A stretch of DNA of 64,000 nucleotides from Rhodovulum sulfidophilum. GTDB taxonomy: Bacteria; Pseudomonadota; Alphaproteobacteria; Rhodobacterales; Rhodobacteraceae. A program made the translations under genes and the position numbers. The stretch is taken from assembly GCA_003241785.1 (NCBI GenBank), contig QFPW01000021.1, positions 3,887-67,886 of the forward strand, given 5' to 3'. The notes under the pieces were generated by a model. That model searched no databases. It was given only the letters and a program-made list of their open reading frames with translations, and had not been told where the DNA came from. Positions 34,362-43,334 of this stretch are shown piece after piece (positions within the stretch are counted from its first letter, which is position 1; each line of letters begins with the position of its first letter).

Positions 34362-35405
34362 TTAAATGTCGCCGTCAGCGTCAACTACACGGACGTTAGT
34401 GTTCATACGATGGTATCTCTCAAGAACAACCAACCGTTCATGGTAGGGGAGGCTGTCGAAAGGTGCCCTCAGAAGTTGATTGGAGAGTTCATCAAGTTCT
34501 GCCTTAATCTTTTCCTTATAGACAGGTTTGATACGATACACACCAAACTTAGACCAATCCTTAGATACACAAGCCAAGTCAGCTGCATACTTAAGGTTCT
34601 GCCTAATTAATTCGTCAGTGATATCTTTCTTTGTGTTTGGATCACGATAACGAAGTTCATTCGCATATTCTTGGAACACAAGATCGACAAGAGTGGATCG
34701 ATTGTCCTTCCACATCTTAAGGATGTCAGGAGGGGTAAGCTTGGGTTGTTTCGAAAAGAGTTTAATCTTCTCAATAATCTCCAACCATTTTGTGATGATC
34801 TTTATGTCAGTTTCACCACGGAACATACGAACTTCAATGGTACCAAGAGTGGTCAACGGTGCTGGGTTAAGTGCACCATACTTACAACGATCATTAGCAA
34901 CACGAAGTTTAGTGTACTGGTTTTTGTTGATGTTGGCTAAGATGTTAACCAGATTGGAGTTAACCCCTTCTGCATCACAAATAGGAAGGCAGAACAGATT
35001 GGACAAACGATCAGGGCCACTGTATCTAATCAGGAGGTTTTCCATCAAAGCGTAAGTGGTAAGAAAGTTTGCCAATGTTAATGGGGTTTCATTAAGCATG
35101 TTGATGTGGACATGCACACTTGTAGAGATAGAACCCTTCTTGAACTTGTACTTCTTCTCACACAAGTCAAATTCTACAAGAGCTTTCTCCAATTCAGGGA
35201 TTGACATAGGAGATTTAAGGACATACTCGACACCCCAATCACGAAGGCTATTGTCCTTTGTAGCACTCCAATACTTAAGATTGGGGTACTCGTACTTCTT
35301 TTCTGTCTCAGTTTCAATCTCTACACCATAATCACCCCGAAGGCGATCACCACCATAGACTTTAACTTGACGGAAGATGTCATAAAACGTTGCCAACTGT
35401 GTCAT
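34362..35405 (-). CDS. Amidoligase (GCS-fold COOH-NH2 ligase)
   Basis: 347 residues. GVEIETE (27-33), DNSLR with GVEYVLKSP (51-66), SVHVHINM (96-103) and GTIEVRMFRG (188-197) are the metal and substrate motifs of the amidoligase_2/GCS-like family. The C-terminus reads VVDADGDI, resembling the end of the shared tail of the small proteins. It probably forms amide or isopeptide bonds, and its substrate may be the tail. It is neighboured by the type 2 ligase. Confidence 0.82.
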   Translation of the reverse strand: MTQLATFYDIFRQVKVYGGDRLRGDYGVEIETETEKKYEYPNLKYWSATKDNSLRDWGVEYVLKSPMSIPELEKALVEFDLCEKKYKFKKGSISTSVHVHINMLNETPLTLANFLTTYALMENLLIRYSGPDRLSNLFCLPICDAEGVNSNLVNILANINKNQYTKLRVANDRCKYGALNPAPLTTLGTIEVRMFRGETDIKIITKWLEIIEKIKLFSKQPKLTPPDILKMWKDNRSTLVDLVFQEYANELRYRDPNTKKDITDELIRQNLKYAADLACVSKDWSKFGVYRIKPVYKEKIKAELDELSNQLLRAPFDSLPYHERLVVLERYHRMNTNVRVVDADGDI

Positions 35406-36034
35406 TACTTAATGCCTTCGATTACTGTCCAACCCTTGATGTCGTTCAGATAGGTACAATGATAGTAACTAACATCTGATGTAGGCACCAGAAGTTTACA
35501 ATCTTTGTCACCAATCTTCATGAAGCCAACCTCAGTATCCTTAAGGTAAACCTTTAAGTTGTCAGCTTCCCGTTTGACTGCAATGTCACGAGACAGTCCA
35601 ACAGAATGCCAACCCCTCTTGGTGATAAGGTTGATAGCTTCTTCAAGTGGAGGGAACTTACCCAATACTGCATCCACAAAACCAGCAGACATCAGTTTAT
35701 TCTTGGGGATAGAAGTCATACCCTGACGAAGAACCTTTTGTGTCAAGAAGTCCAATTCAATCGGCTGTTTAAACCGACGGAGGGGTTCCCTCTTAAGGTA
35801 TACGGCACACTTGTAATCAGGATCAATAATGTTTACAAATCCAATATTGATAGAACTGATATCGATGCCTTCATCATCACCATATACCCGAGTAATCAGG
35901 TTTCCAGTTGCGACATCAATCATTCCCACCATACCCGCAGCATCAACATCTGCAAGATAAGGTACACCCTTGTATCGAAGGATAGTACCATGAAGACGAG
36001 CACGAATGTCCTCGCCCTTATACTTCTGGCGCAT
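35405..36034 (-). CDS. Unknown protein of the ligase island
   Basis: 209 residues from ATG 36034, after the tail stop of the upstream gene. Its ribosome-binding site GAGGAT is part of those tail codons. It is a mixed alpha/beta protein opening with RLHGTILRYKGVPYLADVDAAGM. No catalytic motif was recognised. Its position directly before the amidoligase (one-base overlap) suggests cooperation with it. Confidence 0.75.
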   Translation of the reverse strand: MRQKYKGEDIRARLHGTILRYKGVPYLADVDAAGMVGMIDVATGNLITRVYGDDEGIDISSINIGFVNIIDPDYKCAVYLKREPLRRFKQPIELDFLTQKVLRQGMTSIPKNKLMSAGFVDAVLGKFPPLEEAINLITKRGWHSVGLSRDIAVKREADNLKVYLKDTEVGFMKIGDKDCKLLVPTSDVSYYHCTYLNDIKGWTVIEGIK

Positions 36035-36036
36035 TC

Positions 36037-36282
36037 TCAAATATCCTCATCTTTATCCCCTTGTTGTAAGGGGTTGTATTCATAAACCGGATTTAACAAT
36101 CTCATTTCAGGACGATTACCGTCAGCACTGCCACGATGATCTGGTCTTCCATCACTGTATTTCCAAACACCATAAACATAACCATATCCAGTTACACTAA
36201 GGATGGTGGCAGTAAGGGAGACAGAAGGATCACTTTTCATGGTGGTAATAACTTCATCACCAACCTTAAATCTAAATGTCAT
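36037..36282 (-). CDS. Tagged small beta-barrel protein
   Basis: 81 residues from ATG 36282, which is inside the tail codons of the upstream gene. FKVGDEVITTMKSD and YVYGVWKYSDG suggest an SH3-like barrel. The tail YNPLQQGDKDEDI shows an Asn-Pro-Leu variation. Confidence 0.85.
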   Translation of the reverse strand: MTFRFKVGDEVITTMKSDPSVSLTATILSVTGYGYVYGVWKYSDGRPDHRGSADGNRPEMRLLNPVYEYNPLQQGDKDEDI

Positions 36283-36520
36283 CGTCCTTATCGCCTTGTT
36301 GCATTGGATCGTACTTCAAGGTGAGGGGTTGAAGGTGTTCCCAATCAAAGTAAAGGAAGCAGTTTGAATAAAACGGACCCTGATTGTCATCCAATCGTAC
36401 TCCACAATCAAATGCAGAATATTCCTTATTAAGTACCCTCTCAACCTTTCCGGTGAGGCCGGTCTGATCCTCACCGTACTTCTTTGTTATCACCCTAACG
36501 GGAGTACCGACAGCAAACAT
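36272..36520 (-). CDS. Tagged small beta-barrel protein
   Basis: 82 residues from ATG 36520, one base after the ATP-grasp stop. A longer reading is an overlap artefact. FAVGTPVRVITKKYGED and GLTGKVERVL have a KOW-like look. The tail LKYDPMQQGDKDDDI contains the next start codon in its DNA. Confidence 0.85.
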   Translation of the reverse strand: MFAVGTPVRVITKKYGEDQTGLTGKVERVLNKEYSAFDCGVRLDDNQGPFYSNCFLYFDWEHLQPLTLKYDPMQQGDKDDDI

Positions 36521-36521
36521 A

Positions 36522-37298
36522 TTACACCTGTGAGAGTGCCTGTGCATAATTGTCAACTGTAGTACCGGACAGACCGGGTGCACAATTAACTTCAAGTGCA
36601 AAAGCTTGATTGTTACGTTCGTTATAAATAACGTCAGCAGCACCAAAGTCCAACTGCAACGCCTGAACGGCGGAACGACCTACTTCAAGTACACGAGCCG
36701 GAGTCTGACGACCATCATTACGAACGTACACAAAACCATTAGCAAGGTTACGTACCTTGAAGTTCACACCCTCAGTGCCCTGAAGTTCAGCACGAAGACC
36801 CTTACGTTGTACGTCAATCACCTGACCACGGAACACATGGATACGATACTCATCCTTCTTGGGGATATACTTGACATACAGAGGGGCAGTCACTTCCCAA
36901 GTATCAGGATGATGGGGGTCCATAATGTGAATACCACGACCACTGTGTGCCGTAAGCTGAGTACGTGCAAACACCATCGTACCTGCTTCAAGCCACTGTA
37001 AGGCTACAGCACGATCTGTTGTGAACTCAGGAATGCTTACCCCTGCCGTCTGAAATGCATTAAACGAACGGGTCTTGTTGCAAGCAACATCAATACGTTC
37101 TGGAGGATTAATGACATTACATACACGATATGCAGAAGGGAACCGTTCAGAAGAAGCACCCCAATTAAGAATGGTCTTAGAAGCGGAGGGTACAAACTTG
37201 GAGTTGCCGTGTTTGATACGACGGATACCAAGAGCATGAGCGAGGTTTTCGCCACCTTCAGAAGCCTGATTGTAGCAGAACATTGCAGTAATTGACAT
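36522..37298 (-). CDS. ATP-grasp ligase (RimK-like)
   Basis: 258 residues. Central FARTQLTAHSGRGI (substrate/ATP loop), YVKYIPKKDEYRIHVF and late AADVIYNERNNQAFALEVNCAPGLSG (Mg-binding Glu and Asn) are ATP-grasp features close to RimK-type ligases. Such enzymes add amino acids, often Glu, to peptide C-termini or metabolites through acyl-phosphate. With two GCS-fold ligases nearby, it completes a peptide-modification set. Confidence 0.85.
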   Translation of the reverse strand: MSITAMFCYNQASEGGENLAHALGIRRIKHGNSKFVPSASKTILNWGASSERFPSAYRVCNVINPPERIDVACNKTRSFNAFQTAGVSIPEFTTDRAVALQWLEAGTMVFARTQLTAHSGRGIHIMDPHHPDTWEVTAPLYVKYIPKKDEYRIHVFRGQVIDVQRKGLRAELQGTEGVNFKVRNLANGFVYVRNDGRQTPARVLEVGRSAVQALQLDFGAADVIYNERNNQAFALEVNCAPGLSGTTVDNYAQALSQV

Positions 37299-37308
37299 CT
37301 GTTATCTC

Positions 37309-37563
37309 CTAAATGTCGTCATTTTTGTCACCCTGTTGCATAGGGTCGTATTGAAGTTCGAAATGGTTGCATCTATTCAGTGATATGTAATAGGGACCAT
37401 TAACACAAGCTGGTTTACCTTTTGGTTGATCGTTATCCCAATAGGCCCACAGAAGCTTATGGTCCTCACTATTCAACCTATCACCAGTGATCTTATCAAC
37501 AGTACCTTCAATACGTTGGCCAGCAACCATGGCCCAAACACGATCACCCCGTTTGAACGTCAT
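37309..37563 (-). CDS. Tagged small beta-barrel protein
   Basis: 84 residues. ATG 37563 lies inside the C-terminal codons of the second GATase. FKRGDRVWAMVAGQRIEGTV is a clear small-barrel start. The tail LQYDPMQQGDKNDDI has Asn for the first acidic residue after Lys. Its stop is followed by an AGGAG site for the ATP-grasp gene. Confidence 0.85.
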   Translation of the reverse strand: MTFKRGDRVWAMVAGQRIEGTVDKITGDRLNSEDHKLLWAYWDNDQPKGKPACVNGPYYISLNRCNHFELQYDPMQQGDKNDDI

Positions 37564-38653
37564 CTTTCATACATCCTGCACATGAGAAGGTTTGTGTTGT
37601 GGGGTCGTACTTAACGTTCACGTGTTTCCCCCTCTTCGCTAAGTTTTGGTCCAGCAAGTTTAGAGTTTTGGAACCGCAAGAACATTTCTGATACTGACTC
37701 GCCGTCGAGAATCGAGCCGCTGAACCAGCCCTTGGGACAAAAGGGACGACTTTACCCATCTGTTGAGTAGTAACCTTAGTCTCCGTTTGGGTAGTGACAT
37801 TGGTAGGCTCTACATCCTTCGGAGTCTCAGCTTCCTTGGCAGCCTTAGCAGCTTCCTTTGCTTCACGCTCAAGACGTGCATCTTCTTGCTTCTGTAAGAT
37901 AGTCGGAAGTGGACGATTAAGTTCAGCATCGCACTTCATAATCTTCAAGGGACCATCTTCAATATTCTTTTTGGTAAGCTGATTAGGATCGATGGACACA
38001 ATCTTGTTGGGACGAAGGTTGAAGTAAGTAGCCTCTTCCCCTGCACGATGGAGAACGTACTTAAGCATATCCTTTTCGGATGTCCAATACATTACACCAC
38101 GGTCAGCCAGAAAAGCAAAAGCAAGTGTACGCAACTCATTACGGGAAAACCGTAGAGTCTGAGTCCTACGATCAAACACAGAGACTGCAAATGCTGAATC
38201 CCTATCGAGACTTTCGAGAACATCTTCCATGTTACCCTTGTTGATATCACGGAACATAAGTTCGCTATCTGTTTTTGTGGGATGCTCATATCGCTTATCT
38301 TTCAGTGTCCCATTATGGGCACCAACAATATGTTCGAACATGAATGGATGAGAGTTATCATCCCTAAGTGCACCACGAGTGGCAGCACGGACATGGCACA
38401 TAACCACATCTACACTAACTGATGAAAGAAGCTTACTACCTTTCTTCCGGTCAATGTCATCACACAGGTCAATCCAATTGCCCCAAGTCTTATAACCATC
38501 TTCCTGATTATAGAACTTCTGACTACGAGTTTTGATCTGATAGACACCAGCACCATCAGTACCTCTAAGCATACTTACGATGCCAAGATTGTGAATAATC
38601 TTAAGGTCCGATCCTGAGATACCGGGACCAGCCATTCCAAAAAGGCCACACAC
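37544..38653 (-). CDS. Class II glutamine amidotransferase with zinc ribbon
   Basis: 369 residues from GTG 38653. Cys2 is the Ntn nucleophile (MCGLFGMAG). HVRAATRGAL, NSHPF and GAHNGTLK are GlmS/PurF-type glutaminase motifs. A Lys/Glu-rich linker near 260-300 leads to a CSCG...CAGC zinc ribbon at the C-terminus. It differs from the first GATase in architecture, so two separate nitrogen donors may serve the ligases. The ribosome-binding site comes from the upstream tail codons. Confidence 0.85.
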   Translation of the reverse strand: MCGLFGMAGPGISGSDLKIIHNLGIVSMLRGTDGAGVYQIKTRSQKFYNQEDGYKTWGNWIDLCDDIDRKKGSKLLSSVSVDVVMCHVRAATRGALRDDNSHPFMFEHIVGAHNGTLKDKRYEHPTKTDSELMFRDINKGNMEDVLESLDRDSAFAVSVFDRRTQTLRFSRNELRTLAFAFLADRGVMYWTSEKDMLKYVLHRAGEEATYFNLRPNKIVSIDPNQLTKKNIEDGPLKIMKCDAELNRPLPTILQKQEDARLEREAKEAAKAAKEAETPKDVEPTNVTTQTETKVTTQQMGKVVPFVPRAGSAARFSTASQYQKCSCGSKTLNLLDQNLAKRGKHVNVKYDPTTQTFSCAGCMKDDVQTG

Positions 38654-38655
38654 TA

Positions 38656-38928
38656 TTAAATATCCTCATCTTTGTCACCCTGTTGGGTGGGATCATACTT
38701 TAGTTCATCGTGATGTATATTAAAGGCAAAATGAGAGTAGAATGGTTTACCTTGCCATGTTCCTACAGCTTGTGCATAGGGATCATTATAAACGGCACTA
38801 CCTTCATCCCAAAGGACATGGACATGGAGGGGATGACCTAATACAGTACCAGTCATTCCATTCCATTCAAATTCAGGTGTATCTGTACGTTCGTAACGTA
38901 CCCTATCCCCTGCCTTAAATGTCCTCAT
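38656..38928 (-). CDS. Tagged small beta-barrel protein
   Basis: 90 residues from ATG 38928 inside the preceding tail. FKAGDRVRYERTD and MTGTVLGHPLHVHVLWDEG resemble an SH3-like barrel. The tail is LKYDPTQQGDKDEDI, and its stop precedes the GATase GTG by two bases. Confidence 0.85.
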   Translation of the reverse strand: MRTFKAGDRVRYERTDTPEFEWNGMTGTVLGHPLHVHVLWDEGSAVYNDPYAQAVGTWQGKPFYSHFAFNIHHDELKYDPTQQGDKDEDI

Positions 38929-39184
38929 CTCGATCCCCTTGTTGCATAGGGTCATAGACTAATTCTTTAGGGGAAACAAACTCAAAACGGCTTTCAAACA
39001 TAGTTAAAGTTTCCCCATTATGAGTCAGTACATGAATACCACGACCTCTGCCCTCATAAGTATCTGAAAAATTAGCATACTTCTGAAAAGTAACTAAAGT
39101 TCCTATATACCTACCCTTAGTCTCCGGTACATCAACATTAAGTACCCTGAGGATATCACCCTCAACCAGAAGCCTTCTTTTCAT
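38915..39184 (-). CDS. Tagged small beta-barrel protein
   Basis: 89 residues, starting inside the end of the 302-residue gene. LVEGDILRVLNVDVPETKGRYIGTLV fits the barrel pattern. The tail LVYDPMQQGDRDEDI carries Arg for Lys. The tail DNA holds the ATG of the next gene. Confidence 0.85.
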   Translation of the reverse strand: MKRRLLVEGDILRVLNVDVPETKGRYIGTLVTFQKYANFSDTYEGRGRGIHVLTHNGETLTMFESRFEFVSPKELVYDPMQQGDRDEDI

Positions 39185-40070
39185 TGGTTACACCCTTTGT
39201 TGTTGTCCAGATGTATGGAACGTGTACAGGGTCCTTTTCTTTCGAGATACGGTCTGCGAAGACTTGCTGGACCCGATCAGCAAAACGTTTGTAGCTGAAG
39301 TTTTCGATAGGAGACCCCCGGTATACAGGAGCGCCAACCGCTTGCATTCCTGTGTAGAACCACCCGTAGCCCGACGTAGGCGTTTCATCGTATTGGAAAA
39401 CATCCTGCATCCTCTTTCTGTTGTAATCAATACGGTCCTTCCAAAGGCCACCCGTATGGTCATTAGGTTGTGCACCAAACAAGCGCTTGAGTGAAAGGTT
39501 GTGATTAACAGTATAACCACCCGGTTGAGTAAGACCAGCATCAATACGACCACTGTGGAGTAGCATTGTTGCAATGGTTTCCTTCACATTTAATCCAGCG
39601 TTAAGGAGGTTTACATATTCCTTGGCACGAGGGAGGTTAGTACGGAAGCATTTGCACAAGTTAACAATCACAGTCGGGTCGAACTTGGCATCCTTGAACT
39701 CAACAGCTTGGATACGTCCATTCAACATATGGAAAGTTCGGTCTGTATCCATACGTCCAAGCCAAGGGCTTTCAGCACCAAAGAACCCCTTAAACATAAG
39801 GTCAGTGGTAGAAGGATCACTATTTGCCATTCCACAATCATTGTTAAATGGGAAGATAACACCAACAGGATTACCTTCCTTGGGAAATGGGAAGTGAAGA
39901 TCACCCGGCTTAGGGTCTAAGGGTTGAGTGCAATCACCAACATGGGTACTTTCATACTTCCTCAGTTCCCCATAGCAAGGGAGTGCGAGACGTTCGTGAA
40001 TGACACCATCATCAGTTGCAAAGATATATGCATGACGACGACCATTCCACACATTCTTATATTCGGTCAT
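39162..40070 (-). CDS. Unknown protein of the ligase island
   Basis: 302 residues with no recognised domain. There are several conserved-looking stretches rich in Gly, Pro and aromatic residues (LDPKPGDLHFPFP, YIWTTTKGVTN). It overlaps the class I GATase-like gene by ATGA. Its place in the cluster suggests a role in the modification pathway, such as a substrate carrier or an unrecognised enzyme. Confidence 0.7.
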   Translation of the reverse strand: MTEYKNVWNGRRHAYIFATDDGVIHERLALPCYGELRKYESTHVGDCTQPLDPKPGDLHFPFPKEGNPVGVIFPFNNDCGMANSDPSTTDLMFKGFFGAESPWLGRMDTDRTFHMLNGRIQAVEFKDAKFDPTVIVNLCKCFRTNLPRAKEYVNLLNAGLNVKETIATMLLHSGRIDAGLTQPGGYTVNHNLSLKRLFGAQPNDHTGGLWKDRIDYNRKRMQDVFQYDETPTSGYGWFYTGMQAVGAPVYRGSPIENFSYKRFADRVQQVFADRISKEKDPVHVPYIWTTTKGVTNEKKASG

Positions 40071-40675
40071 TCAAAAGTCTCCACAAGATTAAAGAAGTAG
40101 TCAGTGCATTCCTTAGGGGTCCACTCAGGATGACCTTGGAAGCACAAGGCTCGTGTATGCTCATACCAAATAACTTCTGGCTCAATCATAGGACGAGGAA
40201 GTTTTTGTGTCTCACCAAAGAAATCCCAACCATGATCTTCGGCATAGGCAAGGACCTCAGCTTTACGAGAGGGGATCATCATTTGGTGATGACAAGAAGA
40301 TACTGTAAGTTCGGTGTCCCACAAAGTATCGTACACCTTATGTGGTGCATTGTGGCCAGTAACATGTTGGTACATACTACCACCAGACATGACATTCAAG
40401 AACTGTCCCCCACGGCAGATACCTACCAACAGTTGGTCAGTAGTAGTATCCTTAAATGCATCAAGGTCCCGTCTGTCATTTTCCATATTGAACCCTACTC
40501 GTGCAGCAGGGTTTGGCTTTTGGTTATACAAAGCAGGGTTGATATCAGCACCACCGATGAACACTACAATATCAGCTTCGTGTTGATTAAATACTATTGG
40601 ATAACCACGGTCAAAGAACATCTTCCCAACAGGGCTGTCACGACCTACAATATAAACATTTTTCTTAGATGTCAT
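40067..40675 (-). CDS. Class I glutamine amidotransferase-like hydrolase
   Basis: 203 residues from ATG 40675, which lies inside the upstream tail codons. FIGGADINPALY, GICRGGQFLNVMSGG (nucleophile Cys after GI) and FQGHPEWTP (catalytic His and acidic residue) match the PuuD/gamma-glutamyl hydrolase class. Such enzymes cleave gamma-glutamyl amides, so this protein could reverse the ligase products. Confidence 0.82.
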   Translation of the reverse strand: MTSKKNVYIVGRDSPVGKMFFDRGYPIVFNQHEADIVVFIGGADINPALYNQKPNPAARVGFNMENDRRDLDAFKDTTTDQLLVGICRGGQFLNVMSGGSMYQHVTGHNAPHKVYDTLWDTELTVSSCHHQMMIPSRKAEVLAYAEDHGWDFFGETQKLPRPMIEPEVIWYEHTRALCFQGHPEWTPKECTDYFFNLVETFE

Positions 40676-40958
40676 CGTCCTTATCGCCTTGTTGCATTGG
40701 ATCATACTTTAGTTCACGTACTCTAATGGCCCAAAGTGTATGAAGAACTGTACGATAGTTAGCTACCACTTGTCCATCAAAAGTACTGCGAAGATTAAAT
40801 TGACTAAATAGTCCACTCACAGATAGTTCAGGGTCGGTTACTACTTCCCAAGGGTGAGTAAGGGGATTATAACCATTAGTTGAATATGTTAATCCAAGGA
40901 GTATGTCCCCCCTTTTAAGTTGACTAGAGGGGACAATTTCGTAATTAGACGAGTTCAT
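40665..40958 (-). CDS. Tagged small beta-barrel protein
   Basis: 97 residues from ATG 40958 inside the upstream gene end. LKRGDILLGLTYSTNGYN opens a beta body. The tail is LKYDPMQQGDKDDDI, containing the start of the class I GATase-like gene. Confidence 0.85.
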   Translation of the reverse strand: MNSSNYEIVPSSQLKRGDILLGLTYSTNGYNPLTHPWEVVTDPELSVSGLFSQFNLRSTFDGQVVANYRTVLHTLWAIRVRELKYDPMQQGDKDDDI

Positions 40959-41622
40959 TCTTCCATGCCTTTTGGGCATCCTTAAGTGCACGGGTGGTTT
41001 TGTTGATCCAAGTATCACCCCAATTGTTGCACTGTCGGGGATCAAAACCATATTCCACAGTAAGGAAGCGCAGGAGTTTCTGTTGAGATGTAGTGGGGGT
41101 AATAATCTGACTGATAGGATTATCTACCAGAGCATTATCAAATACCAACCCCTTCTTACGAAGGTGGGACAAAAGAAGATCAGGATAAGCCAGCCGCTTG
41201 GGGTCAGGCTTCTTCGGAGGATCAATCTTATCCTTCAATTCGGTAAGCTCTTTGTAGTATCCAGTAAGGGCTTCCTGATAGGACTTAGGTGAAGTTGCCC
41301 AAAGATAAATATCACCTGTCTCCTTATGACGATGAAGCTTACCTTCTTCCTTCCTCTCGTCGTTCTTCACACCCTTAAAGACAAGCTCAAAGCCACACTT
41401 AGGGAGGAACTCATCAAGTCCACTACGGGACATTTGGTTCTCAGTAACTGTAATGAACAACAAAGCGAAGTCACGTTTGAAGCCCTGATCAATAAGGCTC
41501 TTGACAGTAGCCATTCGTGCATTCACTTGGAGTTTCGGATTGTCCGACTTCAGATTAGGAATGTCCCAATTGATAATGTGAGAAGCCGTGCATGTGGTAC
41601 TTACTGCTGCATGTTGAACCAT
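40945..41622 (-). CDS. Unknown protein of the ligase island
   Basis: 225 residues, alpha/beta, with a Lys-rich middle (DKIDPPKKPDPKR). No catalytic motif is recognised. It precedes a tagged gene by overlap and follows the DUF7448-tagged gene in transcription order, so it is part of the same operon. Confidence 0.75.
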   Translation of the reverse strand: MVQHAAVSTTCTASHIINWDIPNLKSDNPKLQVNARMATVKSLIDQGFKRDFALLFITVTENQMSRSGLDEFLPKCGFELVFKGVKNDERKEEGKLHRHKETGDIYLWATSPKSYQEALTGYYKELTELKDKIDPPKKPDPKRLAYPDLLLSHLRKKGLVFDNALVDNPISQIITPTTSQQKLLRFLTVEYGFDPRQCNNWGDTWINKTTRALKDAQKAWKNELV

Positions 41623-41648
41623 TGGTTCGTCCTTTTGTTTAATTAGAA

Positions 41649-42146
41649 TTAAATATCTTCATCTTTGTCACCCTGTTGGGTGGGATCGTATTGCAATATA
41701 GAAGGCTTAGGTATTTCTACCCATCGTCCTCTTTTGAAAGTATTACCACTTCTCGATTTCATTTCAAAATCGGGGTCCCACTTTTCTACATCAACAGATG
41801 TTCCATAGTATCCATTCGAACAACCAAAGAACCTCATATCGACGTGACCTTTGTTAGTCGCTAAACAATAAAAGGTCCATTCTTCTGCATCATCAGACAT
41901 ACCTTCTGGATTTGGCCCTGAGTGTTCATAAGAACGTTCCTCAGCAACAAGAATGGGACTATTGAGTAACAATTCAAGATCACTATTGTCAAAATCAATA
42001 ATGTCAACCCATTCGCAACAATCCTGATGGTGGATAAATCTATACTTCTCCCCTTCTGCTGTATGAAAGACAAAGAAGGCTTCATCCATTCCACCAATGC
42101 CTACTTTAACAAAGGTCTTACCGACCATATCTCCTAAGTTTCTCAT
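41649..42146 (-). CDS. DUF7448-like protein with the shared tail
   Basis: 165 residues. HHQDCCEWVDIIDF, LLNSPILVAEE and WTFYCLATNKGHVDMRFFGCSNGYY follow the DUF7448-type pattern, not the small-barrel type. Yet it ends in LQYDPTQQGDKDEDI. It shows that the tail is a portable module joined to different domains. Confidence 0.8.
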   Translation of the reverse strand: MRNLGDMVGKTFVKVGIGGMDEAFFVFHTAEGEKYRFIHHQDCCEWVDIIDFDNSDLELLLNSPILVAEERSYEHSGPNPEGMSDDAEEWTFYCLATNKGHVDMRFFGCSNGYYGTSVDVEKWDPDFEMKSRSGNTFKRGRWVEIPKPSILQYDPTQQGDKDEDI

Positions 42147-42173
42147 AACATTTCCCTATATTTTATTTGTGTC

Positions 42174-42203
42174 TTGACAGAGGACTTTCTGATGTGATAT
42201 AAT
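42174..42203 (+). promoter_or_regulatory. Candidate antisense sigma-70 promoter
   Basis: On the + strand, TTGACA (42174-42179), an 18-base spacer and TATAAT (42198-42203). It points against every gene here and toward the membrane gene at 42259. Downstream is a GGAAGT...ACTTCC inverted repeat. It may make an antisense or small regulatory RNA. Confidence 0.6.
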
Positions 42204-42258
42204 TAATCCATAGGAAGTTTAGGATAATCTCTAAAACCCAATTAGTAGGGACTTCCGA

Positions 42259-42657
42259 TCATCCATAGTTGCTAAAGTCCATACGAACCTTAAGCATCTT
42301 CTCCCGATGAGCCTTCAAACGTTCTTCCTGCTCTGCCCTAATCTTTTTATATGCTATCCTATTCTTCCACTTCTGGTACCAACCGATTGGCATGTTAACC
42401 ATTGCTTCATCTTTGGTAGGAAAAGATTGGGCATTGTGTAAAGAATAAGTCCAATCAGGCTCACCCCACCTAACTGTCCAATATTGAGTATCACCAAGGA
42501 AGCCTTTTACGAGATAGTACCTACCGTACTTACGGATGACTCGATGTCTACTTAAGAAGGTACCTATTGCAAACAATATGCCGGATAATATAGCAACCGT
42601 TAGGATGAATGTAATACCAGAGATAACAATTTGTAGCCAAATTGGTAATGTTTCCAT
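42259..42657 (-). CDS. Membrane protein, unknown
   Basis: 132 residues from ATG 42657 with two adjoining hydrophobic segments (residues 5-40) and a basic helical end. It forms a membrane-gene block with the next two or three genes. No family is recognised. Confidence 0.7.
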   Translation of the reverse strand: METLPIWLQIVISGITFILTVAILSGILFAIGTFLSRHRVIRKYGRYYLVKGFLGDTQYWTVRWGEPDWTYSLHNAQSFPTKDEAMVNMPIGWYQKWKNRIAYKKIRAEQEERLKAHREKMLKVRMDFSNYG

Positions 42658-42660
42658 CAC

Positions 42661-43017
42661 TCACTCCTTAAGTTTATTCAACTGAGTCTTAAGAACTTCC
42701 TTGACATCCTTCATTACATCACGAACTTCTTCATTCATAACGACCATTTCGGATGCTTCACTTACAGCAATGAGTTGCATTGTTTGTTTGGAGGGGATTG
42801 CAACTGCTACCACAAGTACTGCTAAGATGAATATCCAACAGATGATGGGGATACTACCATGGACACAGCTACGACCATATCGTGTGTCGTATTCCATAAA
42901 GTATGTGACCGTAAGAAAGAGGACACAAATGCCACCAAAAATTGTGATAGCTACACAAACGGCTTGAAGGTTTCCTAAAATATCAATGAGGTACAGTACC
43001 CAAGATAGAGAGTTCAT
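42661..43017 (-). CDS. Two-TM membrane protein, unknown
   Basis: 118 residues with helices at about 14-40 and 55-75, followed by a helical tail (EVRDVMKDVKEVLKTQLNKL). It overlaps the upstream gene by TAATG. The function is unknown. Confidence 0.7.
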   Translation of the reverse strand: MNSLSWVLYLIDILGNLQAVCVAITIFGGICVLFLTVTYFMEYDTRYGRSCVHGSIPIICWIFILAVLVVAVAIPSKQTMQLIAVSEASEMVVMNEEVRDVMKDVKEVLKTQLNKLKE

Positions 43018-43334
43018 TACACTTTTTCCTTATCGAACTGATCAGACTTGATCTTCTGTTTGGGATTATTGAGGATGCTACGCAGAGTGGTCATACCCTT
43101 ATGGTCGTCTACAAGGGGACGGAATTTATCCATAGAATAGTCCGGTTCCCAACCATTAATACCCTTCTTATTATGTACTTCTTGAAACAATAAACCAGTC
43201 ATAATTCTACCAGTACGTCTCATAGCTGTAGGTTTATCCCTAATGGTGAGTATAGTCCCCTCTTTGATAACATTACCAATACGGGCACCACATGCTTTAA
43301 TACAAACAACCTTCTGGCCAACATGAAATGTCAT
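43017..43334 (-). CDS. Small beta-barrel protein without tail
   Basis: 105 residues from ATG 43334 (ATGA overlap). FHVGQKVVCIKACGARIGNV and GTILTIRDKP are a clear KOW/SH3-like barrel. Unlike its relatives it ends in a helical basic tail (QKIKSDQFDKEKV), so it is useful as an untagged comparison. Confidence 0.75.
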   Translation of the reverse strand: MTFHVGQKVVCIKACGARIGNVIKEGTILTIRDKPTAMRRTGRIMTGLLFQEVHNKKGINGWEPDYSMDKFRPLVDDHKGMTTLRSILNNPKQKIKSDQFDKEKV

